64,000 bases of DNA, from positions 186,001 through 250,000 of the forward strand of contig CAKKRJ010000003.1 of the NCBI GenBank assembly GCA_919902775.1, written 5' to 3'. Below are positions 33,857 through 41,425 of the stretch, in pieces; within the stretch, counting starts at the first letter, position 1; the number at the start of each line of letters is the position of its first letter. This stretch comes from Burkholderiaceae bacterium (GTDB lineage Bacteria; Pseudomonadota; Gammaproteobacteria; Burkholderiales; Burkholderiaceae_C). The position numbers were made by a program, and so were the translations under genes. The notes under the pieces were generated by a model. It was not told the origin of the DNA, ran no database searches, and saw only the letters and a list, made by a program, of their open reading frames with translations.

Positions 33857-35050
33857 ATGACACTCTCCAATATCAACAAGCGACAGGTCTTGGTCGCAAC
33901 CAGTGCCGCGATCGTGATTGTGGCTCTGGGATTCGTGGCGATTCGCATGGGGCCACTTGCCCCGACTAAAGTTACAGTGACACAAGTCAAGAGCGAAAAT
34001 CTGACGCCCTCGGTGTTTGGCATTGGCAGTGTGGAAGCGCGTCAAAGCTGGCTGATGGGCCCCACGGTGGCGGGTCGCGTATTGCGGGTGCATGTCGATG
34101 CGGGGCAGGCGGTCAAGGCTGGACAGTTGTTGGCAGAGATGGATCCAGTCGATTTGGACCAACGCTTGCAGGCGCAAGATGCCGCACTTGCCAAGGCGGT
34201 GAGTGTTCAAACGGCAGCACAGGCTCAATTGGCAGACGCCAAAGCCCGACGAGAGCTTGCCACCACCAATCTGAACCGGCAAAAGGAATTGGCTCGGCAG
34301 AACTTCATCAGCCCGTCAGCGCTAGAGGGGCGCGAGCAGGAGCTGCAGTCTGCGCAGGCCGCACACGAGGCCGCTCAAGCCAACTTGCAGGCGACCCGCC
34401 AGGACGCCCAACGCCTGCAGGCCGAGCGTGCAGCGGCCGTGCAGCAAAGACAGAACACCCGATTGATCGCACCGGCCGATGCGGTGGTGGTCAGCCGCGA
34501 TGCTGAGGCAGGCAGCACCGTGGTGGCCGGTCAAGCCGTGATCAGGCTGGCCAATCCCGCCACCCTCTGGGTGAAGTTGCGCGTGGATCAGGCTCGCTCA
34601 AGAGGGTTGGCGCTTGGTTTGCCCGCCCAGATTGTGTTGCGCTCGCAACCGCAGCAGGTGCTGACCGGTAAGGTGGAACGGCTGGAGTTGCAGGCTGATG
34701 CAGTGACCGAGGAGCGCATCGCACAAGTGACGTTTGATCAAACGCCTGCATCACTGTCGATCGGCGAGATGGCCGAGGTCACGCTCCAGTTGCAGCCAGA
34801 GGATCAGGCCTTGGTGGTACCGCAGGCCAGTGTGCAGACGCATCAGGGCCGAACGGGCGTGTGGCGTCTGAAAGACGGCGCATTGGACTTTGTTTCCGTG
34901 CAGTGGGGAGTGTCCAGTCTGGACGGCCGCGTACAGGCGTTGAGCGGACTGGCCTCTGGTGACACCGTGGTGGTGTACAGCGATAAGCCGCTGTCGACCG
35001 GAGCCCGCTTCAAGGTGGTGGACGCTCTGGTTAAAAAGGCGCAGCCATGA
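33857..35050 (+). CDS. periplasmic adaptor of a MacA/HlyD-like exporter
   Basis: A 397-residue protein with N-terminal anchor (residues 11-30), lipoyl halves (GPTVAGRVLRVHVDAGQAVK and LIAPADAVVVSRDAEAGS), a long helical hairpin (residues 95-200), and a beta-barrel plus membrane-proximal domain at the C-terminus. It overlaps the permease gene (ATGA). Similar adaptors pair with DevC/MacB-like permeases. No outer-membrane factor gene is in the operon; the TolC-like protein at 20014 or another could be used. Confidence 0.88.
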   Translation: MTLSNINKRQVLVATSAAIVIVALGFVAIRMGPLAPTKVTVTQVKSENLTPSVFGIGSVEARQSWLMGPTVAGRVLRVHVDAGQAVKAGQLLAEMDPVDLDQRLQAQDAALAKAVSVQTAAQAQLADAKARRELATTNLNRQKELARQNFISPSALEGREQELQSAQAAHEAAQANLQATRQDAQRLQAERAAAVQQRQNTRLIAPADAVVVSRDAEAGSTVVAGQAVIRLANPATLWVKLRVDQARSRGLALGLPAQIVLRSQPQQVLTGKVERLELQADAVTEERIAQVTFDQTPASLSIGEMAEVTLQLQPEDQALVVPQASVQTHQGRTGVWRLKDGALDFVSVQWGVSSLDGRVQALSGLASGDTVVVYSDKPLSTGARFKVVDALVKKAQP

Positions 35051-36249
35051 TCAGCCTGGCGGCGCGCGACATTCAGCACAGTTGGGCCAAGTTTGTGTTC
35101 ACCGGTCTGGGGCTGGGTTTGCTCATTGGCGTGACATTGACCATGGCTGGCGTGTTTCGCGGCATGGTCGACGATGCCCAAGCTTTGTTGAACAACAGCG
35201 GTGCCGACCTCTGGGTGGTTCAAAAGGACACGCAGGGACCTTATGCCGAATCATCTAGTCTCAAGGACGATGTGGTGCGCAGCATTGCGGGCATGCCCGG
35301 CGTGGCCATGGCGGCCAACATCACTTACTTCACCATGCAGGTCAGGACGGTAGGAGGCAAAGAGGCGCGGACCATGGTGGTCGGGATCGAGCCGGGTGCC
35401 GCTGGCTTGCCCGGGCAGCCTGGCCATTTATTGGCTGGCAGGCATCTCACGCGCAGCCATTACGAGGCGGTGGCTGACGTCAAGACCGGACTCTCGCTGG
35501 GGGAACGGGTGGAAATCCGGCGCCACACCTACGAGGTGGTGGGCCTGACACGCCGCATGGTGTCATCTGGCGGCGACCCGATGGTCTTCATCCCGATCAA
35601 GGATGCTCAGGAAGCGCAGTTCCTCAAGGACAACGACGCCATCGTGAACGACCGTGTGCGTACAGCCGCCAATCCAGCATTCAACCGACCTGCAGTGCCG
35701 GGCCTGCTCAATGCGGTGCAGAACTTGCAGACCAGCAGCCGCAACGTCAATGCTGTGCTGGTGCGTGTGGCCAATGGCTGGAGCGCTGAACGTGTGGCCG
35801 AGCCAATCCAACGTTGGAAGCACCTGACCGTGTTTACCCGTGCTGACATGGAGAACATCCTGGTGGATAAGTTGATTGCCACTTCGGCCAAACAGATCGG
35901 CATGTTTTTGGCCATTCTGGCTGTGGTGAGCGCGGCGATTGTGGCCTTCATCATCTACACCATGACGCTGGGCAAGATCCGTGAGATCGCGGTGCTCAAA
36001 CTGATCGGTACTCGCAACCTCACCATCGCGACGATGATCTTGCAGCAGGCGCTGGGTCTGGGTGTAATCGGCTTTGTGGTGGGCAAGGTGGCCGCGACAA
36101 TTTGGGCACCAGTGTTCCCCAAGTTCGTGCTGTTGCTCACGCAGGACGCGGTGGTTGGCTTCGGTGCCACCATGCTCATTTGTGCGTTGGCCAGCACGCT
36201 GGCGATACGTGTCGCCTTGCGTGTCGATCCCGCGCAAGCCATCAGTTGA
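35047..36249 (+). CDS. ABC exporter permease, FtsX/DevC-like
   Basis: A 400-residue protein with one N-terminal helix (residues 17-38), a large periplasmic domain, and three C-terminal helices (about residues 283-305, 330-350, 360-385) with the FtsX signature IREIAVLKLIGTRNLTIATM. This is the four-helix MacB/DevC topology. It works with the ATPase encoded downstream. Confidence 0.9.
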   Translation: MISLAARDIQHSWAKFVFTGLGLGLLIGVTLTMAGVFRGMVDDAQALLNNSGADLWVVQKDTQGPYAESSSLKDDVVRSIAGMPGVAMAANITYFTMQVRTVGGKEARTMVVGIEPGAAGLPGQPGHLLAGRHLTRSHYEAVADVKTGLSLGERVEIRRHTYEVVGLTRRMVSSGGDPMVFIPIKDAQEAQFLKDNDAIVNDRVRTAANPAFNRPAVPGLLNAVQNLQTSSRNVNAVLVRVANGWSAERVAEPIQRWKHLTVFTRADMENILVDKLIATSAKQIGMFLAILAVVSAAIVAFIIYTMTLGKIREIAVLKLIGTRNLTIATMILQQALGLGVIGFVVGKVAATIWAPVFPKFVLLLTQDAVVGFGATMLICALASTLAIRVALRVDPAQAIS

Positions 36250-36259
36250 GGACCCTGAA

Positions 36260-36976
36260 ATGATCAAGCAAACTGGTGGCATTCGCATCGAAAACCTGCG
36301 CAAGGTTTATGGCCATGGCGACACGGCGGTCGAAGCGCTGAAAAACGTCAACATGCAGGTCGCTCCCGGTGAAGTGGTCGGACTGGTGGGGCCCTCAGGC
36401 TCCGGCAAAAGCACCTTGCTCAAATGCCTGGGGGCCATCATCGAGCCCACATCGGGTCGCATGACACTGGGCGACGAAGTCATTTATGACGATGGTTGGA
36501 AAACGCCCGACCTGCGCGCCTTGCGCCGTGACCGGATCGGATTTGTGTTTCAGGCGCCCTACCTGATCCCGTTCCTGGACGTGACCGACAACGTAGCGCT
36601 GCTGCCCATGCTGGCGGGTGTGCCCAATGTCCAGGCGCGACAACGTGCACTCGAATTGCTAAAGGCGCTCGATGTTGCTCACCGTGCCAAAGCTGAACCC
36701 TCGCAGCTTTCCGGTGGTGAGCAGCAAAGGGTGTCAATTGCACGGGCGCTGGCCAACAAGCCGCCAGTGATTTTGGCTGACGAGCCGACCGCGCCCCTGG
36801 ACAGCGAACGCGCTCTGGCCGTGGTCCGCATCCTCAACGACATGGCCTGTCAGGCGCAGACTGCCATCATCGTAGTGACCCACGACGAGAAAATTATCCC
36901 GACCTTCAAGCGGATCTACCACATCCGCGATGGCCAAACAGTAGAGGAACAAGGTGAAGGGCGTTCTCTTGATTAG
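36260..36976 (+). CDS. ABC exporter ATP-binding protein (MacB/LolD-like)
   Basis: A 238-residue protein from ATG 36260. Walker A GPSGSGKST, Q-loop VFQAPYLIP, signature LSGGEQQRVSIARAL, Walker B VILADEPTAPLD and the switch His in VVTHDEK are all present. Most LolD/MacB relatives read DEPTGNLD where this has DEPTAPLD, as is usual for DevA-type proteins. It energises the permease encoded just upstream. Confidence 0.93.
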   Translation: MIKQTGGIRIENLRKVYGHGDTAVEALKNVNMQVAPGEVVGLVGPSGSGKSTLLKCLGAIIEPTSGRMTLGDEVIYDDGWKTPDLRALRRDRIGFVFQAPYLIPFLDVTDNVALLPMLAGVPNVQARQRALELLKALDVAHRAKAEPSQLSGGEQQRVSIARALANKPPVILADEPTAPLDSERALAVVRILNDMACQAQTAIIVVTHDEKIIPTFKRIYHIRDGQTVEEQGEGRSLD

Positions 36977-37472
36977 GTACACGTCTTCAACGGCAGAAGT
37001 ACCCTCTGCATCTGTCACTGGCGCTGGGCACTACTCCACCACGTCAATGGCCGGTTTGTGGTTTGCGGGCTGATACCTACCGTAGGATCGATGGTCCGTT
37101 CGCGCTGCGGAGCGGGCTTTTAGAAATCGAATGATGTGATCTATTCGGTGTGGTCAAAACTTCTTCCTCGCATTCACGCTCTAGTACTCGCTAGCATGAT
37201 TGAGTGCGAATAGAAAGTTCCTGAGCCGTGAACCATGGACCACCATACACGGGGGACAGATTTTCTCTGTCCCCCTTTTTCTTTCCCTGATGGCCCTGTT
37301 TTTGCGGGCTTTCGCGTTTTGCCTTGTGGACGCGGTGGGTCAGATTTCCCCGCTTTTTGTCGTCAGAGACCACATCTCTCTCTTTTTTCTCTCCCGGCTT
37401 GTGGACGTGTCCATGAGCTGAGCCCCCACCTCGCGTTGACCGTGGAATGGGCAGCCCCTCGCGCTTGGCGAT
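36977..37472. other. intergenic stretch holding hairpin element copy C
   Basis: 496 bp between the exporter and the convergent AbiEii-like gene. It contains the tripartite element at 37251-37417. The rest shows no coding sequence with a ribosome binding site and no RNA gene that I can identify. Confidence 0.6.
37251..37417 (+). repeat. tripartite hairpin element, copy C
   Basis: GGGGGACAGA (37251-37260) pairs with TCTGTCCCCC (37266-37275), then a T-tract; internal CTTGTGGACGCGG at 37323-37335; pyrimidine tract; distal hairpin CTTGTGGA-CGTG-TCCATGAG at 37398-37417. Same 167-bp length and same 72-bp internal spacing as copy B, though much of the sequence between differs. Confidence 0.8.
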
Positions 37473-38237
37473 TTAAGGGCTTGGACGCATCTGCTGGATG
37501 GCCCTGATTTCGTAGTCGTTGATTAGCTTCTTGAAGTGCTTGTAAATGTCATCCGTCTTCACGTTCAGATGGATGCTGGAAAAACCCTCATCGTTCTTGT
37601 CCAGCGGGATCACTCCGGTGACCACACTCTTGAAGTGTTCGGGATCTTTGTTTCTGATGGGCTGGTAGGCATCGATGGCCGCAAATATATCGCCCAAGGT
37701 ATAGCCATGGTCTCTGGTGAGGACCATCAAATCGTAGATGTCGCGAGACTTCACGCGGTCATAGACGACGATGCTTTTCATGACAAAAAGCCCATCTGTG
37801 CCCAGTACATCAAAGCCCCCCTCGGAAACCGTCACCTTTGGGGCTGATCTCAAGTAGTCAAGCTGCGCCTTGGGTCGATCACTTTCATTGCGGGAATGAA
37901 ACGTCACCTTGGCACCATCGATCAGGTAGTCCTGAATGTAGTGATCAAGGTTCTCTGACGTATTGATTTTGAATCCCAGCTTTTGTTCTGATGTGATCAG
38001 GCTTTCAATCGCGGCACCACCCGTAGCCAAATCATCCAGAAGTCCATCGATGGCCTTGATGGGCAATTTTTGGCCAAAGATATTGAAGTCCAGGTCTTCG
38101 CTGATCCTGTGCCCAATTTGCAGTGCCAGTGCAGTGCCACCGACCAGGGTAAAGCCAGCCAATCTGGGGTCGTTCTTGAGGCGATCGAAATTCTTTTGCG
38201 TCGCCTCAGGCATGAATTCCAGTTTGAGCTTATGCAT
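37473..38237 (-). CDS. AbiEii-like nucleotidyltransferase toxin
   Basis: A 254-residue protein. The motif LVGGTALALQIGHRISEDLD followed by FNIF supplies the G-G and S-x-D-x-D of nucleotidyltransferases of the AbiEii/AbiGii/DUF1814 group; these block growth by NMP/CMP addition to tRNA acceptor ends or similar targets. It overlaps the AbiEi-like gene by eight bases, the normal order antitoxin then toxin. Type IV toxin-antitoxin and abortive phage infection are the known roles; activity here is inferred. Confidence 0.85.
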   Translation of the reverse strand: MHKLKLEFMPEATQKNFDRLKNDPRLAGFTLVGGTALALQIGHRISEDLDFNIFGQKLPIKAIDGLLDDLATGGAAIESLITSEQKLGFKINTSENLDHYIQDYLIDGAKVTFHSRNESDRPKAQLDYLRSAPKVTVSEGGFDVLGTDGLFVMKSIVVYDRVKSRDIYDLMVLTRDHGYTLGDIFAAIDAYQPIRNKDPEHFKSVVTGVIPLDKNDEGFSSIHLNVKTDDIYKHFKKLINDYEIRAIQQMRPSP

Positions 38238-39045
38238 TCGCTTGCTCCTGTGATGCTCGCAAGCCTTTGCTGATGTTGCTCAGCATCCTGGTCACACTGG
38301 CGCGGGTCATGGGCTCATACGCACGCCGCTTGAATACGCGTTTGACCTTGGGAACACCGTAGTAAAAGCACAGCCGAGCCACATCCTCGAACTTGTGCTT
38401 TTCGAGTACCTTGCCGATCAACACATCGTCCTTGATGTTCGGGTTGGACCAGTCATAAGCACCCGACAAACCGATCTTGACGGACTTGCGTGGCGCAATA
38501 GCTTGCGCAATGGCGGTGCGCAGCCATGCTGGGATCAGCGCTGCGTAGCTGTCAATTTCCCCCTCCGCCCAGTCCCCCATGGCACGCTGGATCTCCAGCG
38601 TTGTGAGGTCTTTCATGCCCCGGGTCCACAGCCCAAGCAAGGCCTTGCCCTTGGGGCTGGCAGCGAGCTGGACTTTCCTTTGACTCATGCGGCGAAATTG
38701 CACGGTGTGCCCAGCGGCCTTGACCGTGCGCGATAGGCCGGAAGTGGGCACCACCAGCAGAACATCTGGCCCTGTGGATGGCATGAGCCCTACCCGCTCA
38801 CCCGTCTTTTGCGCGAGGGCATTGGCAACGGTTTGTGCATCTACATGCTGGCCGGCTGCGGTGTACAGCCCTCTGGCGACCCGATCAATGAGCCCAGCCC
38901 TCATCATCCGAAAAAGCGCCTGGTCAACGGCCGCGCGAGTCCCCACCGACAAAAAGTCAGTACTGGAGAAGACAGCCCCCGGAGGTTTGTCGGCGATGAC
39001 TTGCCTGATTATTTCGGATGTACGCACGTTAGAAATTATCGACAT
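38230..39045 (-). CDS. AbiEi-like (DUF6088) antitoxin
   Basis: A 271-residue protein. Residues about 15-75 form a winged helix (PGAVFSSTDFLSVGTRAAVD, ALFRMMRAGLIDRVARGLY), followed by the DUF6088 region with TVQFRRMSQRKVQL and a C-terminal alpha domain. It would repress its own operon and counter the nucleotidyltransferase downstream. A smaller relative without toxin is at 15703-16215. Confidence 0.85.
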   Translation of the reverse strand: MSIISNVRTSEIIRQVIADKPPGAVFSSTDFLSVGTRAAVDQALFRMMRAGLIDRVARGLYTAAGQHVDAQTVANALAQKTGERVGLMPSTGPDVLLVVPTSGLSRTVKAAGHTVQFRRMSQRKVQLAASPKGKALLGLWTRGMKDLTTLEIQRAMGDWAEGEIDSYAALIPAWLRTAIAQAIAPRKSVKIGLSGAYDWSNPNIKDDVLIGKVLEKHKFEDVARLCFYYGVPKVKRVFKRRAYEPMTRASVTRMLSNISKGLRASQEQANA

Positions 39046-39159
39046 TTTTCATACGATGTCAATATATTTGGGCCACGCCATAGTCGATGCTGTGGGGCAA
39101 ATAGCGTGAATATGCCCGATTTGTTCTGAAGCGATGTGGCGATCCAGGTAGTCCGCCAT

Positions 39160-39220
39160 GGGGGCGCTCCCACAAGGTTCGGTTTTTTGTGGGAGGCCGC
39201 CCCTGCGGCCGAAGGCTGTC
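39160..39220. repeat. REP-like palindromic element 1
   Basis: Contains GGGGCGCTCCCACAAGG, then TTTTTTGTGGGAGGCCGCCC and CTGCGGCCGAAGGCTG. The core GGCCGC-CCCT-GCGGCC is a perfect hairpin. It lies between the AbiEi promoter and the convergent end of the ParE-like gene. Six other sites in the window carry the same core. Confidence 0.8.
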
Positions 39221-39265
39221 CCCAGCGTATGACACTTGGTGTCGAACTCGGGCGAGCTGGGGTTT

Positions 39266-39556
39266 TCAGAATCCCGCTTCTTTCTGATGCCTCACTGCGA
39301 GAATGATGACGTTGTGAGCGTCCAGACGGTAGCGTGCCACGAAGCCACTGTCGCCAAAATCGATGATCCACTCACGGAACTCGTCATCCATGTCTTCGAT
39401 GGGCCTGCCCAAACCAGGCTGTAGAGCCAGCACTTTGATGCCTTGACGAATGGCCGTCACCGCCCGTTTTGCCGCGTCCAGATTTTTTGGGGCCAGGAAT
39501 CGATAGAGGCGCTGCACATCGAGCAGAGCTCGGGGCGACCAGATCAGCTGCGGCAT
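39266..39556 (-). CDS. ParE/RelE superfamily toxin
   Basis: A 96-residue protein. PQLIWSPRALLDVQRLYRFL at the N-terminus, the central ALQPGLGRPIEDMDDEFREW, and YRLDAHNVIILAVRHQKEAGF at the C-terminus are typical of ParE toxins, which act on DNA gyrase. The gene overlaps its antitoxin by 13 bases. The fold and pairing are clear; the target is assumed from the family. Confidence 0.88.
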   Translation of the reverse strand: MPQLIWSPRALLDVQRLYRFLAPKNLDAAKRAVTAIRQGIKVLALQPGLGRPIEDMDDEFREWIIDFGDSGFVARYRLDAHNVIILAVRHQKEAGF

Positions 39557-39834
39557 GCTGGTGGATCAACGTCGTTACCCTGTTCCAGTTGGGCCAACCA
39601 GGCATCTGCTTGATCGCCTGTGACATGCTGGCCATTCGCGCGGAAGGCCTCCCACGCCTGAAGGGTGTCCTGACGAAATGCTTCCCGCCTTTCTTCCCGG
39701 TCGACGTATTGAATGATCGCCTCTCGCATCAGCCAATGAGGCGTACGTTGGCGCGCCTCTGCCAAGCGCTTGACGCGGGCTTTGGTGTCCTCGTCGATCT
39801 TGATCGCCACAGGTCGAGCGGCAGCAACAGCCAT
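39544..39834 (-). CDS. ParD/CopG-type ribbon-helix-helix antitoxin
   Basis: A 96-residue protein from ATG 39834. Residues 6-45 (ARPVAIKIDEDTKARVKRLA, then TPHWLMREAIIQYVDREE) form a ribbon-helix-helix DNA-binding domain; the C-terminal half (about 50-90) is acidic and would wrap the toxin. A 31-bp nested palindrome is 14 bases upstream. Starts upstream of 39834 would place the operator inside the coding region. Confidence 0.88.
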   Translation of the reverse strand: MAVAAARPVAIKIDEDTKARVKRLAEARQRTPHWLMREAIIQYVDREERREAFRQDTLQAWEAFRANGQHVTGDQADAWLAQLEQGNDVDPPACRS

Positions 39835-39848
39835 GACAGCCTCCAATT

Positions 39849-39879
39849 TGGTATCGATTGGTAATACCAGACGATACCA
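39849..39879. promoter_or_regulatory. nested palindromic operator of the ParDE-like pair
   Basis: Outer arms TGGTATCG (39849-39856) and CGATACCA (39872-39879) and inner arms TGGTA/TACCA (39859-39869) are all centred on 39864. This would hold two ribbon-helix-helix dimers. Confidence 0.75.
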
Positions 39880-40011
39880 TCCGTCTGCGATCCAGCGCAA
39901 GCTTTGCGCAGCTGCGACGGAGACCTTTGAGGACGGGATGATCGTATCGCTAAGAAAAGCTCGCCACAGCCTTGCTCCGGAATACCCAAACGGGGGCTGA
40001 TTGTGTTGGAA

Positions 40012-40515
40012 TCAGGTCAACAGATTCTTGAGATCTTTCATCATCAGGAACAGATGATACGGATCGGTCGGACTGGGCTCAAATTCCCACGTTTCGTACC
40101 ACCGCCGCGCCATATCGTCCTTGGCATGTACAAGCAGGCAGCGAATGCCGGCAATGTCGGCGGCCTGTGCTGTGCGCAGCAGCGCGTCCTTGAGCAAGGC
40201 CTGCCCCAGGCTTTTGCGCTGATGCGCCTTGTCTACCGCGAGCCGGGCCAGAATCATGACTGGCACCGGGTGACGCGCCAGACCCTTCATGACTCTTGAC
40301 GGCGCGGCCTGAGGATCGACACTGCCGACGACGAGACTGTAGAAGCCGACCACCACATCACCCTGGCAGCAGACGTAGGTCTGCGCACTGTTGGCTTTCT
40401 GGTTGACAAGCGCGTAGCGCTGAAGGAACTGGTTCAGCGCATCCTGACCGCAATCGAAAGCATCCACCTGATCCGTTGCTGCAAGCTTGCGAACCGGTGT
40501 GTAACCATGGCTCAA
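40012..40515 (-). CDS. GNAT acetyltransferase toxin (TacT/AtaT type)
   Basis: A 167-residue protein. The CoA-binding segment MILARLAVDKAHQRKSLGQA with Q/R-x-x-G-x-A lies about residues 85-105, and the C-terminal WYETWEFEPSPTDPYHLFLM is typical of DUF1778-paired GNAT toxins that acetylate charged tRNA and halt translation. The start overlaps the end of the antitoxin gene by four bases. Confidence 0.88.
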   Translation of the reverse strand: MSHGYTPVRKLAATDQVDAFDCGQDALNQFLQRYALVNQKANSAQTYVCCQGDVVVGFYSLVVGSVDPQAAPSRVMKGLARHPVPVMILARLAVDKAHQRKSLGQALLKDALLRTAQAADIAGIRCLLVHAKDDMARRWYETWEFEPSPTDPYHLFLMMKDLKNLLT

Positions 40516-40790
40516 CCCAGCACCCCAGGTTCACGCAGCAAGCTCTTCAGGCGCGGTTTGTTTTGCACCGGCCGATCCAGCGCTTCCTGGAACGCCTGCC
40601 ACTGCGTTTCGTCGAGCACGAACTGGCGACGATCCGCCAGTGTCTGCGCGGCCGCCTTCACGCCCGCGTCGAGCAGGAACTCGCTGACATTCTTGTGGCT
40701 GGCACGTGCGGCATCCTGCAACAGCTGTTTGATCAACGTGCTGGCACGAACATCGATGCGTTCGGTTTTTGTGCGATTGGCAGTGGTCAT
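40512..40790 (-). CDS. DUF1778 antitoxin (TacA type)
   Basis: A 92-residue protein from ATG 40790 (GGAGG seven bases upstream; the GTG directly before is a less likely start). Residues 8-50 form a ribbon-helix-helix (TERIDVRASTLIKQLLQDAA), and the C-terminal helix (LDETQWQAFQEALDRPVQNK) is the toxin-blocking part. It precedes the GNAT toxin as usual. Confidence 0.9.
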   Translation of the reverse strand: MTTANRTKTERIDVRASTLIKQLLQDAARASHKNVSEFLLDAGVKAAAQTLADRRQFVLDETQWQAFQEALDRPVQNKPRLKSLLREPGVLG

Positions 40791-40816
40791 CACTTGACCT
40801 CCAGGTGAGTCATGTC

Positions 40817-40831
40817 GACATTGTAAATGTC
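40817..40831. promoter_or_regulatory. probable operator of the DUF1778/GNAT pair
   Basis: GACATT-GTA-AATGTC, a perfect 6-bp inverted repeat, 26 bases upstream of the antitoxin start. Confidence 0.6.
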
Positions 40832-40896
40832 CGGACGGCGTCAGTACAAATTTTTCATCGGCCGGACTGCCCGAATTCGACAGTTAATTCCCGGTG

Positions 40897-40974
40897 GCCT
40901 TTGACACTCGCTGCTTCCAGTGCCTTCATGTAGACATCTCGGCGGCTCATCCTGATCACAGTCCATGGGTAACC
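40897..40974 (-). pseudogene. fragment of a second AbiEi-Fic-type gene
   Basis: On the minus strand the DNA reads GYPWTVIRMSRRDVYMKALE then AASVKG, nearly the same as residues just after the Fic motif of the intact 41426-43006 gene (GGYPWTVIRMSKRDVYMKAL). Only about 26 codons survive, without start or Fic motif. It is a remnant of a duplicate copy or a related gene lost from this site. Confidence 0.7.
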
Positions 40975-40998
40975 AAGCGGTGATGCCCATGGCTGTCT

Positions 40999-41280
40999 CT
41001 ATTTGCTTGCAGCCGCAAAAGCGGTGGCGGCAATCCGGACCATGCTCGGATGCAGGGTTCCGAGCTTTGGAATTTGGCCGTGTGGCGCGTGGGGTGGGAC
41101 GGAGAAGTAGGCGTCGTTGAACGGAAGCTCAAGAACATTTCTCAGGTCGAACTTGGTGTCGTAGCTCAAACCGGCGCTGGCATAGACAGCAGGTTGCTCG
41201 CTCTTTGTGATCCTGAATTCCCCGCTGTAGTGACGGTCCGTCTTTTGACTGGTCCCATATGCCACGCTCACGAAAATCAT
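40999..41280 (-). CDS. small hypothetical protein, possibly PemK-like
   Basis: A 93-residue ORF. The segment GLSYDTKFDLRNVLELPFND followed by PHGQIPKLGTLHPSMVRIAA recalls C-terminal parts of PemK/MazF-like growth inhibitors that I have seen from memory, but the N-terminal barrel part is short. It abuts the Fic C-terminal fragment on the opposite strand. No antitoxin gene is adjacent. Weak call; it may be a decayed toxin gene. Confidence 0.35.
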   Translation of the reverse strand: MIFVSVAYGTSQKTDRHYSGEFRITKSEQPAVYASAGLSYDTKFDLRNVLELPFNDAYFSVPPHAPHGQIPKLGTLHPSMVRIAATAFAAASK

Positions 41281-41409
41281 GCGACCTTTCCAACTGCCAA
41301 CGCGGCCGTGAAGACACTAGAAGATCTAGGTCTGATCACGGAGACGACCGGGAACAAAAAGAATCGCAGTTTCAGCTACGACCGCTACATTAAGTTGTTG
41401 TCTGCCTAA
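41281..41409 (+). pseudogene. C-terminal fragment of a Fic family gene
   Basis: Encodes FPTANAAVKTLEDLGLITET, then KKNRSFSYDRYIKLLSA and TAA at 41407. This matches the C-terminal winged-helix end of Fic proteins of the type whose middle part is at 43108-43578 on the same strand. The order is reversed (C-terminus left of the middle), and an intact unrelated-type fic gene on the other strand lies between. Confidence 0.65.
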
Positions 41410-41425
41410 CCAACGGGTTATTACG

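Noticed and set aside
39041-39060. GACAT-N10-ATGTC as the AbiEi operator
   Set aside because: The arms are only five bases and overlap the start codon; not convincing compared with the other operators here.
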